The notes: a model not told the origin generated them from the sequence alone. Numbered from the stretch's first letter, positions 46,538-58,555 are shown. The stretch: DNA of 64,000 nucleotides from Cryptomeria japonica (GCF_030272615.1 NC_081405.1:153159113-153223112); one strand, 5' to 3'. Made by a program: numbers and translations.

Positions 46538-49500
46538 TGTAGTACCCCTATCCTAATCAATTTCTAATCTTGATTTGACTTGAGTTAGTTTAACATATTA
46601 TAGTGTTATAGTCAGATGTTTTGATTTTAGTGCATACCTGTTATTGTGGTTTTCGCACTAGTTTGTATGCCAGTTAATTAATTATCCTATTTCGTGTTAT
46701 TATCTCAAGCTAAGGCTTTCATTAAGTTGATATATGTATGCATGTATGACTCTTGGTTGTAGGAGATTTCAAGTATAGTGCCGCATGGGTGCGAGGTTCA
46801 TCTCCTCCTGAATTTGCAGGTTTGAGTGTACCTCTTTAATCCTTAGAGTTGGATTAGGTGGTCATAAGACCCTCGTTTGACCATAGTCATGCTCAAGAGA
46901 GCATTGTCAATCATCGTCGGTATTCCCTTTGGTTGGTTTGTGGGTCGACTGTTTGTTTGGTGTTCTTGGTTTGCGTGTCTAGTGTGTGTGGTTAAATTGA
47001 GTAATTAGTCCTTAGTATTTAATTTGATTAAATATGTGTTTGTGCATTAAAGATTAATGGACTAATTTAAATAGGGCTTCTTTATGCAATTATCATTAAA
47101 TTGAATTGCTCAATTTAAATTGGGAGCAAGTTCAATTATATAGTTAATTTTAATGTTAAATTTGTTATGTTTATGCTTATGAAAAGAAAGATTTAAAATT
47201 AATTGAAATAGAATTAATTTTATCTTCTTAGCATTTTGGAAATAGAGAGGTTATATTCTGTTATTTAGAAAAATCAATTTTAAATTGGAAAAGCAAGTTA
47301 AATTATTAATATAGTTTAAAAGAATGATTTTGTGAATTATTTTAAATAAAATATTTTTATTCCAAAAATAGATTTTTGGTCAAACTTCTCCCATTTAACC
47401 TAGACTTTTGGAAAATATGGGGATGGATATTTTTGGAAAAATATTTTATTTTTTTTGGAAAAATATTTTTGGATGGAAAATTTGGGGATTTTGGAGGAGA
47501 AGAGATTTCTTGAGCTTGCAGGTTGGGCTCTTCAGCAACTCTCTTCCAGGATTGCATATGGAGGCAGGATTCTTAATTGTTTTCTTTGTTGCCAAAAGAA
47601 TTTACTATTCTGTTGAAAGAAATGAGTTTATTATTGAGGAATCTGTCTGATTGATGAATAGAGTACAATAGCAATAAGATCTTGAATTTATCCCTCCTTG
47701 ATTCATTCCTTGTCTTCAAATCAGTTTCTGATTTGCTCAGAATGTTTTAAAAAAAAAATGAAAATAAAATTTAGTTTGGGGGTTTGGCAAATTTGATGTT
47801 AAGTTTGTGTTAATCCATCTCATTTTGCCAAAATGATATTGTTTTAGAGAATTTTCTCCTTCCCTGAATCTGGGTATTCTGTAAATGCAAAATATTAGGA
47901 AACCCATGTTGCGAATTTTTTTTTTTTTTTTAAAGGTCTCTATTGAGACTGGGTTTTCTGGGTTTGCTGGTTTTTTTTTTATAGTAGCAAATTTTTCAAA
48001 AAAAAAAAATTAACCCCCATGGCGGGAGTAAACCCCCACCATGGGGAGGTAGCACGCAACCAAGGGTAGCGGCTGCTACCATTTGATAGCGGCTGCTACC
48101 ATTTGGTAGCAGCACTACCAATGGTAGTTGCTTGCTACCATTTGGTAGCAGTGCTACCAATGATAGCGTGAGCTACCAGGGGGCCCACGTGGGGTCCACG
48201 TGGATAACCCCCCCGATTCTTTTCCATTTTTGATATTGCTAATTTTTTTTTTATATATTTTTTTTAGTGCAATATATATATAATCATTTAATATTTTAAT
48301 TAAATGTTTAGTTTTTAATAAAGTTTTTAACTATGATTAAATTTGGCATTAATTAATAGTTCATGAATAATTTGTTATTAATTAATTGTATAGTGTTAAA
48401 TATACATTAATTAATATTCAAATCTTATTTTATTATTAATGCATATTTTTCTAATTAAATACTTGATTTATTAATTTCGTTATTAATTATTAATTTGTTA
48501 TATTTAATTAATCACAGATTAATAAATATATACATTAATTAATAGTTAATTTTGGTATTTTTCTATATGTATGTAAGTAATTTTGTGGATTTGGGAAAAG
48601 CTTGCCTATTTATGGTTCTTTTAAATGTATATTTCCTTAATCAAAAAGTTTAACTTGGTTCTGGAAAGATGAACTTGGGCAATTATTTTCAAACCAACAT
48701 GACAATGATGTTTTAATTGAAGATTAAATATCATATTTAGTCGGTTAATGGTTGTTTAATTATATTCATGTGAAATTGGTTTAAGAACTCATAACGGCGT
48801 ATTTATGTATGTTCGATGCAAATGAACCTTAGAGAGTTAGAAAACCAAGAACAACCTGTATCTAAATGAGGTAGATAACTGCAATCTATCTTAGATCATT
48901 TAGAAAACTTGATCGACTTTTATTATTTAAAGCATTAGGAAAGAAGATTGTATCTGCTAGTTATTGCCTATGCGAGTTTAATTTCTGTATTCACTTTTGC
49001 TTAAGTAATGGCAAGCCTTGCTTTGTTTGATTGGACCCTATCATATGGTTGATTTGGGTACCTGTTTCAGTCCTCGGTCTCGAGTTGTGACTGTTGTTTT
49101 GTAGGTGTGTCGTAATTGGTCATATCCTTTTTGTGGTGTCAAATGATGATTCGTGGTTGACCATAGTTGGTCAGGTCTCTGGTTAGAGTACCGTTAGTAA
49201 GTGTACCTCTTTTGAGTCGTGTTTGACCAGATGGATGTTCCCTCCTTTTTGAACTCCGTTTGCTTGACCATGTATGCTTCTTGGTGTCTGAGGTCGCTTG
49301 AGTAAAGTCTAGTGTCGTAAGGGAAAGTGGCTTTCGATTGGGGGCCATGCTCAAAGTGGCTGCTGGATAACTCATCGAAAATGAGTCTAATAAGTGATAA
49401 CCTAACAGTAGATTAGAATGTTAATCTCTAAGTAAGATAATTGTGCCTCACACATGGGACAAGTGCTAACACAGACTCGACATGCTATGAGAAGGCTTGA

Positions 49501-50657
49501 AATGGCAAACCATCATCCTTGTCTTCACGAGAGGATGTGTGGGTCCACATGAGGCTTGGATGGGCTAGAGGTTTCAGATTAGGTTGCCAGGGTATCCTAG
49601 TGTATGGGGTCGAAACCTATGAAGACCTGCCATGGTAACCATACCAGTTTGTATGATGACACTTGTCCCTACATACGCTAGTGTGTTGTTGTATTGTCCT
49701 GATAGGAGCACATTTGTGGGTTATCCTATTGTCTATGCCCTTGTGAGTACTGGTTTCATGTTAGACCTTGGGTTGCGATGGCTCGGTTTGGTGGATGCTC
49801 TAATGGACCTTTGTATTAGCTTCGATTATGTTCAGCTAGATCCTTTCCTTTTCAGGGATCATTTATGTATGTATTGATCGATGTGGTCATTTGTATATTG
49901 ATTATGTTTCACCTTGATGCCAGGATTGTAAATTATGAGAACCTCATGTATTCTTAACTTTATTAATTATCAGTGGGGTCTTGCAGTTGAGTAGACCCGG
50001 AGATGTAGCCCTTTAGGGGTGAACTCCGAGATCATCTTGGTGTTATGTGATGCTTTTATTCTTATGTTTCATGTTTAGTATTAGCATTTATGAATGCCAT
50101 TTAGATCGAATGCATAAGTAGTTTAGATGAGATTTATCATAGATGCATGTATGCAATCGCCTTTTAAAATGCAGTAAATTGTATCATGAATGAATGTAGC
50201 TTAATATAATGGAATACATTCAGTTATTGTTAAGGAAATTAAGTATGCATGGGAAGATCTCATTAGCTTATGATAAAATTCAAGTGTTATTAAATTAGTT
50301 GTATGACTTAAATTCTCATGAAAAGTATGAATGAAGAATATAGATAAATCTTAATGGATGAACCTTATCTTGTGAATTATATTTTCATCTATCTGAAAGA
50401 AGTTATCCTTGTTTAAGAATTATCTCATTATAAGATAATCAGCTTATTGGATTTATTAGTGTGAGTTAAGTGAAATGTGTAAATAAGTAATCACATTGGG
50501 AAACTCTTTAGGTGCTAGTTGATGTCTTCCACTATGTAATCTGAATCTTTGATATCTTGTTGTATCTTAATGTGGTGTAACTTTAAAAAAAAAATTATTG
50601 CACTCCATTTGTATGTTTTGGCTTAATCCCTTCGGGGTTTCCTAGCAGGGCATTACA
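46538..50657. mobile_element. 4120-bp solo LTR
   Basis: It starts TGTAGTACCCC and ends GGGCATTACA, short inverted ends typical of LTRs. Target duplication ATGAA is at 46533-46537 and 50658-50662. No second copy of either end, no primer site and no pol gene occur inside, so it reads as a solo LTR, although an unusually long one. It contains AT-rich stretches (48230-48560), poly-T/poly-A runs near 47920-48010 and a GGTAGC/GCTACC word array. It interrupts the ORF that begins at 45627 without changing its frame. Confidence 0.8.
48066..48178. repeat. GCTACC/GGTAGC inverted-word array
   Basis: Nine or so alternating GGTAGC, GCTACC and GCTACCATTTGGTAGC words are packed into 113 bp, forming several overlapping perfect or near-perfect hairpins. 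It is followed by CCCACGTGGGGTCCACGTGG (48184-48203). Far GC-richer than the AT-rich LTR around it. Confidence 0.85.
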
Positions 50658-51664
50658 ATGAAGCTCACGGGTGATGAGGGTTATTGAATAAGCCCATTGG
50701 CAATGGAAATAATAAGGGAATGGGGATGTTGGTTCATCTAGAATCAATGATCCACATATATCAGAGTCAGTGGCTTCACTGGAAATCCCATGTTGCCACC
50801 TAGATATTGTAATGGCTAGGTGATGCTCTTAGAATATGTCAGGCAGATGGTCGGGTTGCAGTCACTACTGTCTTCAAAGCATAAAATGGGTGTTGATTTC
50901 TCTATAACAATTGGTTATTTCTCTTGTTCAAAAATTCAAGTAGCTAAAGTGGTCGAGCAAGAATTACAAGACTTACATTTAAAAGAATTTAATTATGCTT
51001 GGGAACATTATGATCTATATGGAAAACTGAAGCAAATGATGCCAAAAGCTTATGATGGGCATAAACCAAGGTTAGAAGACTTTTGGGCCAACCTCCAACA
51101 CATTTTTGAAGTTAGAGAGAAAAATTATTTTTGGCTCTCAGTCCCTCAAATAATAAATGTTGAAGTAGAGACAAATCTCCCTAAAGAATTGAGGGATGAT
51201 GGTGAGTTATTAGATCAAACATATAAAGAACAAGGAATTGATAAGAAGCCCCTTTCTCCAATAAGATGGTTCGGACAAGAAGATGTAGATGTAAAGCGGA
51301 AAATCGTGATCGAACCCTAGTTGCTCTCCCCTCTTCCAACTCCAAGGAGAGAGAAGGGAGATTCACTAGGGTTGATGGTTTTCACTTAGGGGAGAGACTT
51401 TACATTCAAAAGAGGGGTTGAAACCCACAAGATCCAATCCCACGCAATGCAAGATTGGATGCTAAATGAGTTTCAAGGGTTATGACAACAAGGCTACCCT
51501 CTTTTGTAAAGAATGTGCATAGAAGAATTGAGCTAGGAATGCATAGAAAGTGACAAAGATTCACTTTATAAACTGAGATAGGGATATAGGATGAAGCTGC
51601 GGACCTGGAATTAGCAGTAAAATGTCGATACGGCGCTGTCCTGCAAATTTGAGCAAAAGTTGTT

Positions 51665-51695
51665 GGGACGATGGCGCCCGGCGCCACGGTCCTCC
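51665..51695. repeat. GC-rich hairpin cassette in solo LTR (left)
   Basis: GGGACGATGGCGCC followed by CGGCGCCACGGTCC forms an inverted repeat with about 13-bp arms and one or two mismatches. Confidence 0.85.
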
Positions 51696-52277
51696 GAAAA
51701 ATCCGCGAAACGAAGGGGGATCTGTTCGTCTCTGCACAAGGATTCCAGATCTTCAATTTCAGCCGCGTACCTGCAACCTACACAGAGAAAAGCGAAGACG
51801 ATTGGGGGGTTAGGGATTAGGGGTTTGCCTTTAGGTCAAACCCCGGTTTTGGAATTAACCAAGAAATGAGCAAGAGCTGTAAATGTAAATGACTGTAAAA
51901 CAAGTACTAATACCTTGTTCTAAGGATGTTTGTATCCTTATGTGCGAAGGTTTAGATGTTGTATGTTGTATGTTGTAGTAGTATGTGATCTCTTCTTCAA
52001 TGGTTGAATCCTTGTCTTGAATGCAACACTTAGCCTTGAATGGAGACTTGAAATGATCAATTGCTTGAAGGAATGCTTGAATGCTTGAATGCTTGAGTAT
52101 AGTTTCCACGCCTTTTCCATCATATCGAATGAAAGAGGAAAATGTAGTTTATATACTTGTCAATTAGGGCTGATAGACTGATTTTCCCGACCTTAGGCCG
52201 ACCAGGAAAGTTTATTTTCCAAATTGCAAACAAAAAGACCTGAAGTCCAAAGGAGACCGGGCCCAAAATAGGACCCA

Positions 52278-52306
52278 GGGACCAGGGCGCTGGGCGCTCT
52301 GGTCCC
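52278..52306. repeat. GC-rich hairpin cassette in solo LTR (right)
   Basis: GGGACCAGGGCGC, spacer TGG, then GCGCTCTGGTCCC: 13-bp arms with one mismatch. The closest relatives are the triple cassette at 3142-3242. Confidence 0.9.
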
Positions 52307-54771
52307 ACCTCCCGGGACAGCAGGGTGCAAGGAGGTTCAGGCCAGGGTGCTTGAAAAATGCAGTTTTCAGTGTCATAATCAGGTTTCGGGGTCTCCATTC
52401 AGGTTGCGTGTTGCGTCGCCATCGTGAAGACCGAAATGCAGTCGAAATTGCAAGTGTCGCAATTTTAGGACGCTACAGTAGATATAGATGTAGTAACTCA
52501 AAGTGTTATAAAAAGAACTAAACAATCGTTGAATTTGAGGATTAGGTCAAGCGCTTCAAAAGGAAAACAAAAGGAATCAACGGTTGATAATCCTCAAGCA
52601 AAGGTACACAAGGAATATGCCCGAAGAACAAGGTCTAGTTCTAGGAAGAATATATCCATAGAACTAGATGAAGTTGTTGGACCTAAGCCAACCATAGAGG
52701 AGCTTTTGGAACAAGTTAAGAAACATATGCAAAAGGCTAAGTTGTTGAAGAAAGCAACAAATTTTGGGGTAAGGGAGGGGTTAGGAGTCGTGCCACTTAT
52801 AAAAATACATCCTGTTAGGGTTGCTATTGAGAAAATACTAGGAGAAGGCGCCACAAAGAAATATGAGAAAGGAAAGCCTAAAGAAGGAACATCCACATCC
52901 ACTCAACCTCCTCTTGATACAATAGCAGCATCAACTCAAGCCCCACCTATTGCAACAACACAAGATCCTATTTCCACATCGTTGACTACTACAATCCCTG
53001 TAACAATGCTAATGTCTGCACCAACAAATATTTTTACTATAACATCAGTAACATCACCTCCAGTAATACAAGTAATAACTCCTACCATTGAAAAGGTGAC
53101 TATTCATAATATTGAATCTAATTCTGATTAGGAAAACAAGCAACCGATTATACAATTGGCACGAAAGAAAGTTGAGAAAAAAAAAAAAGAAAAAAAGAAA
53201 CAAGAACATGTAGATCCGATGGATATAGATGAGCAGAATCAACTAGAGAAGCAGTCAATTGAAGGAGAGAGAGAGAACAAGATGAGCCTGCAAAAGAGCA
53301 TGATGAAAGATTGGTTCTAACTCCTGAGGACCAAGAAAATTTGTTAAAGGAAATAGCAATTGAAGGAGAATTAAAAGAAAAAAGTGAAGCTGATAAAGAG
53401 TTTGAAGAAGAAGTAAGTGACAGGTTAGGAGAATTGCACAAATAGCAGTAGATGAATATTAATATTGCTCTCCAAACCAGCCAAGTTCAACTAGATACTT
53501 CAACCCAAGATACTCAAATTCTTGAGAAAGAAGAGGAAGAGAAAGATGAAGGAGAAGAGCAGTTACAAATTGTACACAAGGTGACTACGAAGATCATACC
53601 ACATGAAGGTGATAAGGATGAAGACATGCCACAGTGGGTAAGCTTCACTTTTGTGAAGAAAAAGAAAGTGGTACTGCCAAAAATCACCTTGCAACAAGCA
53701 ATAACTGAAGAACCAAGGGAAAAAAATAAGGTGAAGACCATACATCATTTGTCTAGAATTGGTTCTGGTGAGGTGATTGCTGATATTGCAGCTCTTGTAC
53801 AAGTTGAAGGCCAAAACTCCCCGAAATACTAGGTTTCACAAGTCAGATTGGGTAAAAAGACCAAGTGGAGAGAGTTGGATATTTTGGAACTTGCTACCAG
53901 TGTGGTAAGGAGCAGAATAGAGAAAGAACACATTTCTCACTCAAAGATTAAAGCACAATTAAAATAATACAAGTATTTACTTGTAGAAATGGGCAAGCCA
54001 TTGGATGTATGTGTAGATGATAGTTTACCTTCAACTTCATCGCTTCCCCAAGGAGATGTGAAGACACTCATTGAAGTGAGAAAGGTGGCCGCAACTATAA
54101 AAACATGGGTGCAAAATAATGCTTCTAAAATTAGATTATTTTTGCAGAATACTATGGAGGTATATAGGAAAGCCACATGGATAGGAGGAGCTTTGGCTTC
54201 AAGTTCTCAATAGTGGGAGTGAAAGCTCAACATTTTTGCTAAGAAATGTGAGATTTTGAATAAGATTTTGAATCTTGGGGAAGAAATCATAATGGAAGAA
54301 GATCTCTTGGGAGGAGATAGTATTGAAAATTTGCAGTCTTATATATATATATTAGAATTGAAGATTGAGATGTTGCAGCAGTATGGAAAGGACATAATAG
54401 ATTACCATCTTCCTCTCCTTAGATTGGTAAAGAAATATGAAAAGTTTGTAGAGAAGTTGTTAGGAAATTTTGGGCTTGGTATTCTTGGTGCTGGACATTT
54501 GGAGGACAATGTACTCCATCAGTCGGATGCATATGTGACATGTTATTTTACAGCTTCTAATGAGTTTAATGTTGAGTTAATGGATAGATATACATACTTG
54601 ATAACTCAATGTCAATAGGCTTCAAAGATAATAGATAAATTAGAGAATAGAAGTAATAATACAAAGGAGATTTTGAAGAAGTTCAAGTTCAAAATCAAAC
54701 ATGTTGTTGATCCTCCTGTTGAGGTAGTTGCATGCTTCATTAGCAACCACAAGAGTTATAAAAAGAAGTGA

Positions 54772-55804
54772 AAGCTAGACATATAGTTGCTAATGATAGC
54801 AAGATATTTTTGAAAAATTTTGCATGCCACTGTGACTGGGACTTCAACTATTGCTCCAACATGTACCTTAAATTATTGAGCAAGTTTTGCATGATTATGA
54901 AGTGTTGGCTCATGTAGCACCATTTTTTGTAATGCTCACCCAGTCATAGTTTCGTAGTAGTTAGCTCAAGTTCAAGGCAGAGACTTGTATGTCAACTACG
55001 ACTCCTTGTTTTTTTAGTGGTAGGTTTATTTCCTAGAAAGTGGGACAAGAAACTATTTAATTAGAGATTTTGATTCATTGTAAGGGTCCACAAATCGATG
55101 ATTTGAGGCCCAATCAGATATTCTTTCAGAGATTTTTATGCATATTTTATGAGTTTGAGTAGATGTTATGATACATTCATAGTAATTAATACAATAAATA
55201 GTTTATAGATTGCCTGATCTATGCGTATGTGTTATGAATTTGTTCTTTGCAATTTGGTAATGTCTATTATTTGAAATCAACAACTTGATTTGATCTTATG
55301 TTTTATTGCTTTATGAATCATATTGTGCACGTAAGTGGTGTATGAGAATTGATGTGATAAAGCAATATTGTGGTGGTTTTCGTTTCCATGAATTTGTGAG
55401 GTTGCGTGACTTTGCATGTTTATTTGAGGTCCATTATTGAATGCTAGTTTGAATAATGTTGATGATATTTACATTGTAGGGTGCTAATTGCATAGTTCAT
55501 TAAGTTGTTATTGTATTTGTTTCATTGTTATTTTCTTGTTTCCCTGATCCATCTTTTGCAGTTTGTTTTGAAAGAGAACCTAAATCATAAAAATAAATAA
55601 GTTAAGTCATTGGAAGTTGTTTCAACTAGCAGTCCCCTTAACAAGTACGACCGCATAAACCATTAAGTTGCCCATCATCATTGAGAACCGACTATAGAGA
55701 CCTCGGAGTGGTTAGTTCCCAAAAATTTATTGCTTTTCAAGAGAGGTGGTGAGTGTTCACATAAACTACTTGACTATTGGTGGGTGTGCCAAAACACTCG
55801 TCAA
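54772..55804. other. 3' flank of ORF 2
   Basis: About 1 kb after the stop with no coding frame I trust. It runs to the junction with copia integrase at 55805. Possible 3' untranslated region of the mobile unit. Confidence 0.5.
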
Positions 55805-56430
55805 TAGGAAAACCACAAGAAAATGGTGTGTTCGAAAGGATGAATAAAACAATAAGGAACGTACAAGGAGTATGAGATTTCATGTAGGACTGCCATTACA
55901 GTTTTGGGCAAAGTGGATATTATTGTTTACTTCATAAATAGAAGGCCTTGAAGTTCCTTAGATTGTGGCATTCTAGAGGAGGCATGGACCGGTAAAAAAG
56001 TGAACTACTTATAAAAACATTTTTGGTTGCGAAGCATTTGTCCATATTGACATAAAAATTAGAAAAAAGCTTGAGACAAAATCCAAGAAGTTTACTTGTA
56101 TTGGAAATGGAGTTAATGGTTTTGGTTATCGTCTATAGGATTATGAAAATCACAAAATCATTAGGATTAGAGATCCCTTATTTAATGAGAAGGTCATGTC
56201 TAAAGATCAGTTGTAGGGAAATAAATAGGAAAAGCAAAACACTAAATATATGGTATTTGATGAAATTCTAGGAAATACAATACCAATAGTGTCAGAAAAT
56301 CAAAATACCCAACAACTAGAACAAGTACTTAAAACTCCTAAAAGAAGATCTGCCAAGATAAAAAGACCCCGTAAATGATATTCTTCATTCTTATATATTA
56401 ATTATTATTTGATTCTATTGAACCAAAATG
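55805..56430 (+). pseudogene. Copia integrase fragment, right part
   Basis: It resumes the integrase broken at 44429: PQENGVFERMNKTIRN supplies the catalytic Glu, followed by a badly decayed RSAKIKRPRK segment near 56370 that normally lies between integrase and RT. Stops and shifts are frequent. Sequence after 56430 begins TGTAGTGCCACTCC, which looks like another LTR start, so RT is missing. Confidence 0.7.
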
Positions 56431-57369
56431 TAGTGCCACTCCTTGATTCATTCTTTATGATAGGATGTGTTAGACACTTATGGGTTTGTTTGTGTTCTTG
56501 ATACTCCTTGTTTTGTGTTTCGCTCGATATATTGATATTCTCATTGATATTAGTGGATTCATTATGATTGGTATGATGACATTGATTTTATACTCTCGAT
56601 TAATGACAGAAGTTAAGTTTAGGATCAACTTCATGATTATTCACTATTTAGAAAATGAGGTTCTTGATTATTGCTTATGATGATTTATCTTGTGCTAACC
56701 CTAGTTTGGTAACTACATTAGATGTGAATGATGTTGATGTAATTTATTATGTTATGTTTTTGCTATGTTGTCTTACTATTGTGAATGTGAAAAGGACGAT
56801 GTCACATCACTCATAATTGAGCAAAGTGTGATGTTGTGATTCTCTTTCACATGCATATGTATTTTATGTTTTTATATATGTTATGTATAGATGTTTGGTG
56901 TTATGCAGGATGCAGGTACTAGGCATCGACTTCACTTGGTCCCACAGGTCTGAGCGTGTCTTTAATCCCAATGGTAGTTGATTGGAGGTGACATAGGGCC
57001 TTACCACATTCTAATCATAGTCGATATCTCGTCAACTTTAGTGTTTAAGCCTTGTCATCTTGTTGGGTTCTATATGGTCTTAGTTGGTGTTGAGGTAATT
57101 ATTATTACTTTGTGGATTATAATATTTAGTATTTATTATTATGCATGGAGGTTTATTTATTTATCTATTATATCTTATATGTATTTTAGAGGAGTTCATC
57201 TATTATATTTAATATGTGTTGTAGGAGATATTATTGGTATTGAGTTTAAATTATATTATTGAAGCATTTATGATTATATATGAATTTGATTATTTATCTT
57301 ATTGGTTATTTGGAGTTATGGAAATTAATTAATTATTAAATATATCTCTATGGTAAAAATTATTAAATG
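56431..57369. other. Possible LTR start and unassigned sequence
   Basis: TGTAGTGCCACTCC at 56431 resembles the start TGTAGTACCCC of the 4120-bp solo LTR, and there is LTR-like text near 56910-56960 (GGATGCAGGTACTAGGC). No matching end was found. Short ORFs here are hydrophobic artefacts of T-rich DNA. Confidence 0.3.
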
Positions 57370-57720
57370 ATGGTAGGTATTTCGTGGATGACTTTTTGTG
57401 TTGATCTTTCAGTTTTAGGTGGTTGTTGCTCTTCTATCTGATCTGAATGACAAATTATGCTTGTATGCCTCGCATGGCAGCTTCTTTTGTGTCATGAAAA
57501 GATTATGTAATATGGGGAGGGGTTTTGGTGGAATGTGCCTAGGTGGCTTTTTTGTAATGGGTAGATAGGCTTTGTGTTATTAGAGCAATACTGAAGGGTT
57601 TTCTTACTAGTTCTTTCCCTTCAGTGCTCATTGAACCAGACACCTTGTAAAAAATATATATATTAATATAATTCAGTGGTATATCCACTTTTATCAAAAT
57701 AAATAAAAATTATAAATATA
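57370..57720 (+). mobile_element. Possible LINE 3' end fragment
   Basis: CATTGAACCAGACACCTTGT followed by AT-rich tract, then CCACTTTTATCAAAATAAAT. Such text is common at 3' ends of plant L1-like LINEs. No RT coding sequence is present, so this is a weak call. Confidence 0.25.
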
Positions 57721-57789
57721 TATATTTATTTGTTGGGAGCTTATAATAAATCGATGATTATTTGATGGAATTATATCGATTGAGTATTT

Positions 57790-57960
57790 ATGCTTATGTT
57801 TGCATTTATTTATTTATTGTTTATTTATTTAATTTATTATTTACTTATTTATTATTTATTTAATTATTTATTATTTTGATTATTTATTTATTTGTTTATT
57901 TGTTTATTTATTTATTGGTTTATTTGTTAATTTATTTGTTAATTTATTATTTGTTTACAT
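57790..57960. repeat. TTTA/TTTG microsatellite
   Basis: About 170 bases of imperfect TTTA, with TTTG and TTAA variants. Confidence 0.9.
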
Positions 57961-58029
57961 ACCCCTTTTTTATGATTGGTCTTTTGGGAATTGTGTTTGG
58001 GGGATAATTTTATTTATTTTATTTTATCT

Positions 58030-58103
58030 CAATATTTGTGAAGGGTTATTATAATTATTATTATTGTTATTATCAATATTATTATTATTATCATTAAGGT
58101 TAT
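58030..58103. repeat. ATT microsatellite, insertion site of copia
   Basis: Imperfect ATT repeat that is interrupted by the copia element at 58104 and resumes briefly after 62534 (ATCATTATTATTTTTG). Confidence 0.7.
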
Positions 58104-58555
58104 TGTTGGTGTAAATAATTATTCATCTTGGATATTATTACACTTTACTTAAGTTTACTTAGGAAATGCATTTCATAGTAGTTTGGGTATGAGACACTTG
58201 GGTGTTTGTGCCACATTGGGATAGTGTGTGTAGGAGAATTTCCACCTTTTATGGTGTTGATCTTGTTGTTACACTCCACATTCAGTGGGTTATCCACCTC
58301 ATGTGGACTATTATATTATTTCTCCTACCTACCCACACCCATTTCCTACCTACCCTTGTTTCTTATTGAGCCACATGTCATGTTTGTGTGCTCACATATC
58401 CCTAGCCTTGCCTATATAAGCAGGCTCATCTACATTGTATGTAATTGGAACAATTGATCATTTATCTATTGATGAGAATACAGTTTATTCTTATCCTACA
58501 TTTTGTCTCTCTATTGTAGTTTTCATTGGGCTCTTGATCTTGGCAAAATCTCACA
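58104..58555 (+). repeat. 5' LTR of non-autonomous copia
   Basis: Starts TGTTGGTGTAAATAATTATT and ends GGCAAAATCTCACA. TATA box TATATAAG at 58413-58420. Confidence 0.95.
58413..58420 (+). promoter_or_regulatory. TATA box in LTR
   Basis: TATATAAG in the context GCCTATATAAGCAGG, 135 bases before the LTR end, kept in the 3' LTR at 62387-62394. Confidence 0.65.

Larger units (their letters stand above)
51290..52477 (-). mobile_element. 1188-bp solo LTR of Tat-like gypsy family
   Basis: On the minus strand it starts TGTAGCGTCCTAAAATTG and ends CCGCTTTACA, matching LTR starts at 2007 and 42036. Target duplication GTAGA is at 51285-51289 and 52478-52482. It shares GTTTGACCTAAGGCAAACCC-like text with 42722. 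It carries two hairpin cassettes. No internal region is present, so it arose by LTR-LTR recombination. It splits the ORF of 45627-54771 in frame. Confidence 0.92.
45627..54771 (+). pseudogene. Unknown large ORF, family member 2, split by two solo LTRs
   Basis: ATG at 45627 to TGA at 54769. Ignoring LTR insertions at 46538-50662 and 51290-52482 (each counted with one duplication), about 1275 codons remain and the frame crosses both insertion points exactly. The only shift lies in a GA microsatellite near 53265. About 15-20 stops, mostly TAG. N-terminus: FPQFVQALKFI, then DDKGRTLIDLSVDMLGFLFG (46000), comparable to the same region of the ORF at 28504; LEYVRQM (50830) matches LEYVQQL there. The middle is basic, then Thr/Pro-rich (52900-53090), then a Lys/Glu-rich stretch and helical C-terminus. 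The N-terminal part resembles, at low level, plant putative transposon protein domains. Function unknown. Confidence 0.7.
44430..55804 (+). mobile_element. 11.4-kb insert carrying unknown large ORF 2
   Basis: It splits a copia integrase frame between VLG and PQENG. The six bases TAGGAA occur at 44424-44429 and 55805-55810 and may be the target duplication. Subtracting two later LTR insertions leaves about 6.06 kb. The ends (CTTTTATGCC and CTCGTCAA) show neither TG...CA nor inverted repeats, and there is no poly-A tail, so the element class is unknown. Contents: a palindromic word array, a TATA box, one large ORF and about 1 kb of 3' flank. Confidence 0.55.

Noticed and set aside
46538-50657. 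Short complete LTR retrotransposon rather than solo LTR
   Set aside because: No internal repeat of either terminus, no primer site and no polypurine tract were found inside, so a solo LTR is the simpler reading.
53054-53242. Phe-rich minus-strand ORF
   Set aside because: Arises from poly-A tracts in the Lys/Glu-rich part of the large ORF on the plus strand.
56480-57262. Hydrophobic ORFs resembling membrane proteins
   Set aside because: They lie in T-rich, LTR-like sequence on one strand; Phe/Ile/Leu/Val bias follows base composition. The same applies to ORFs at 62579-63500.
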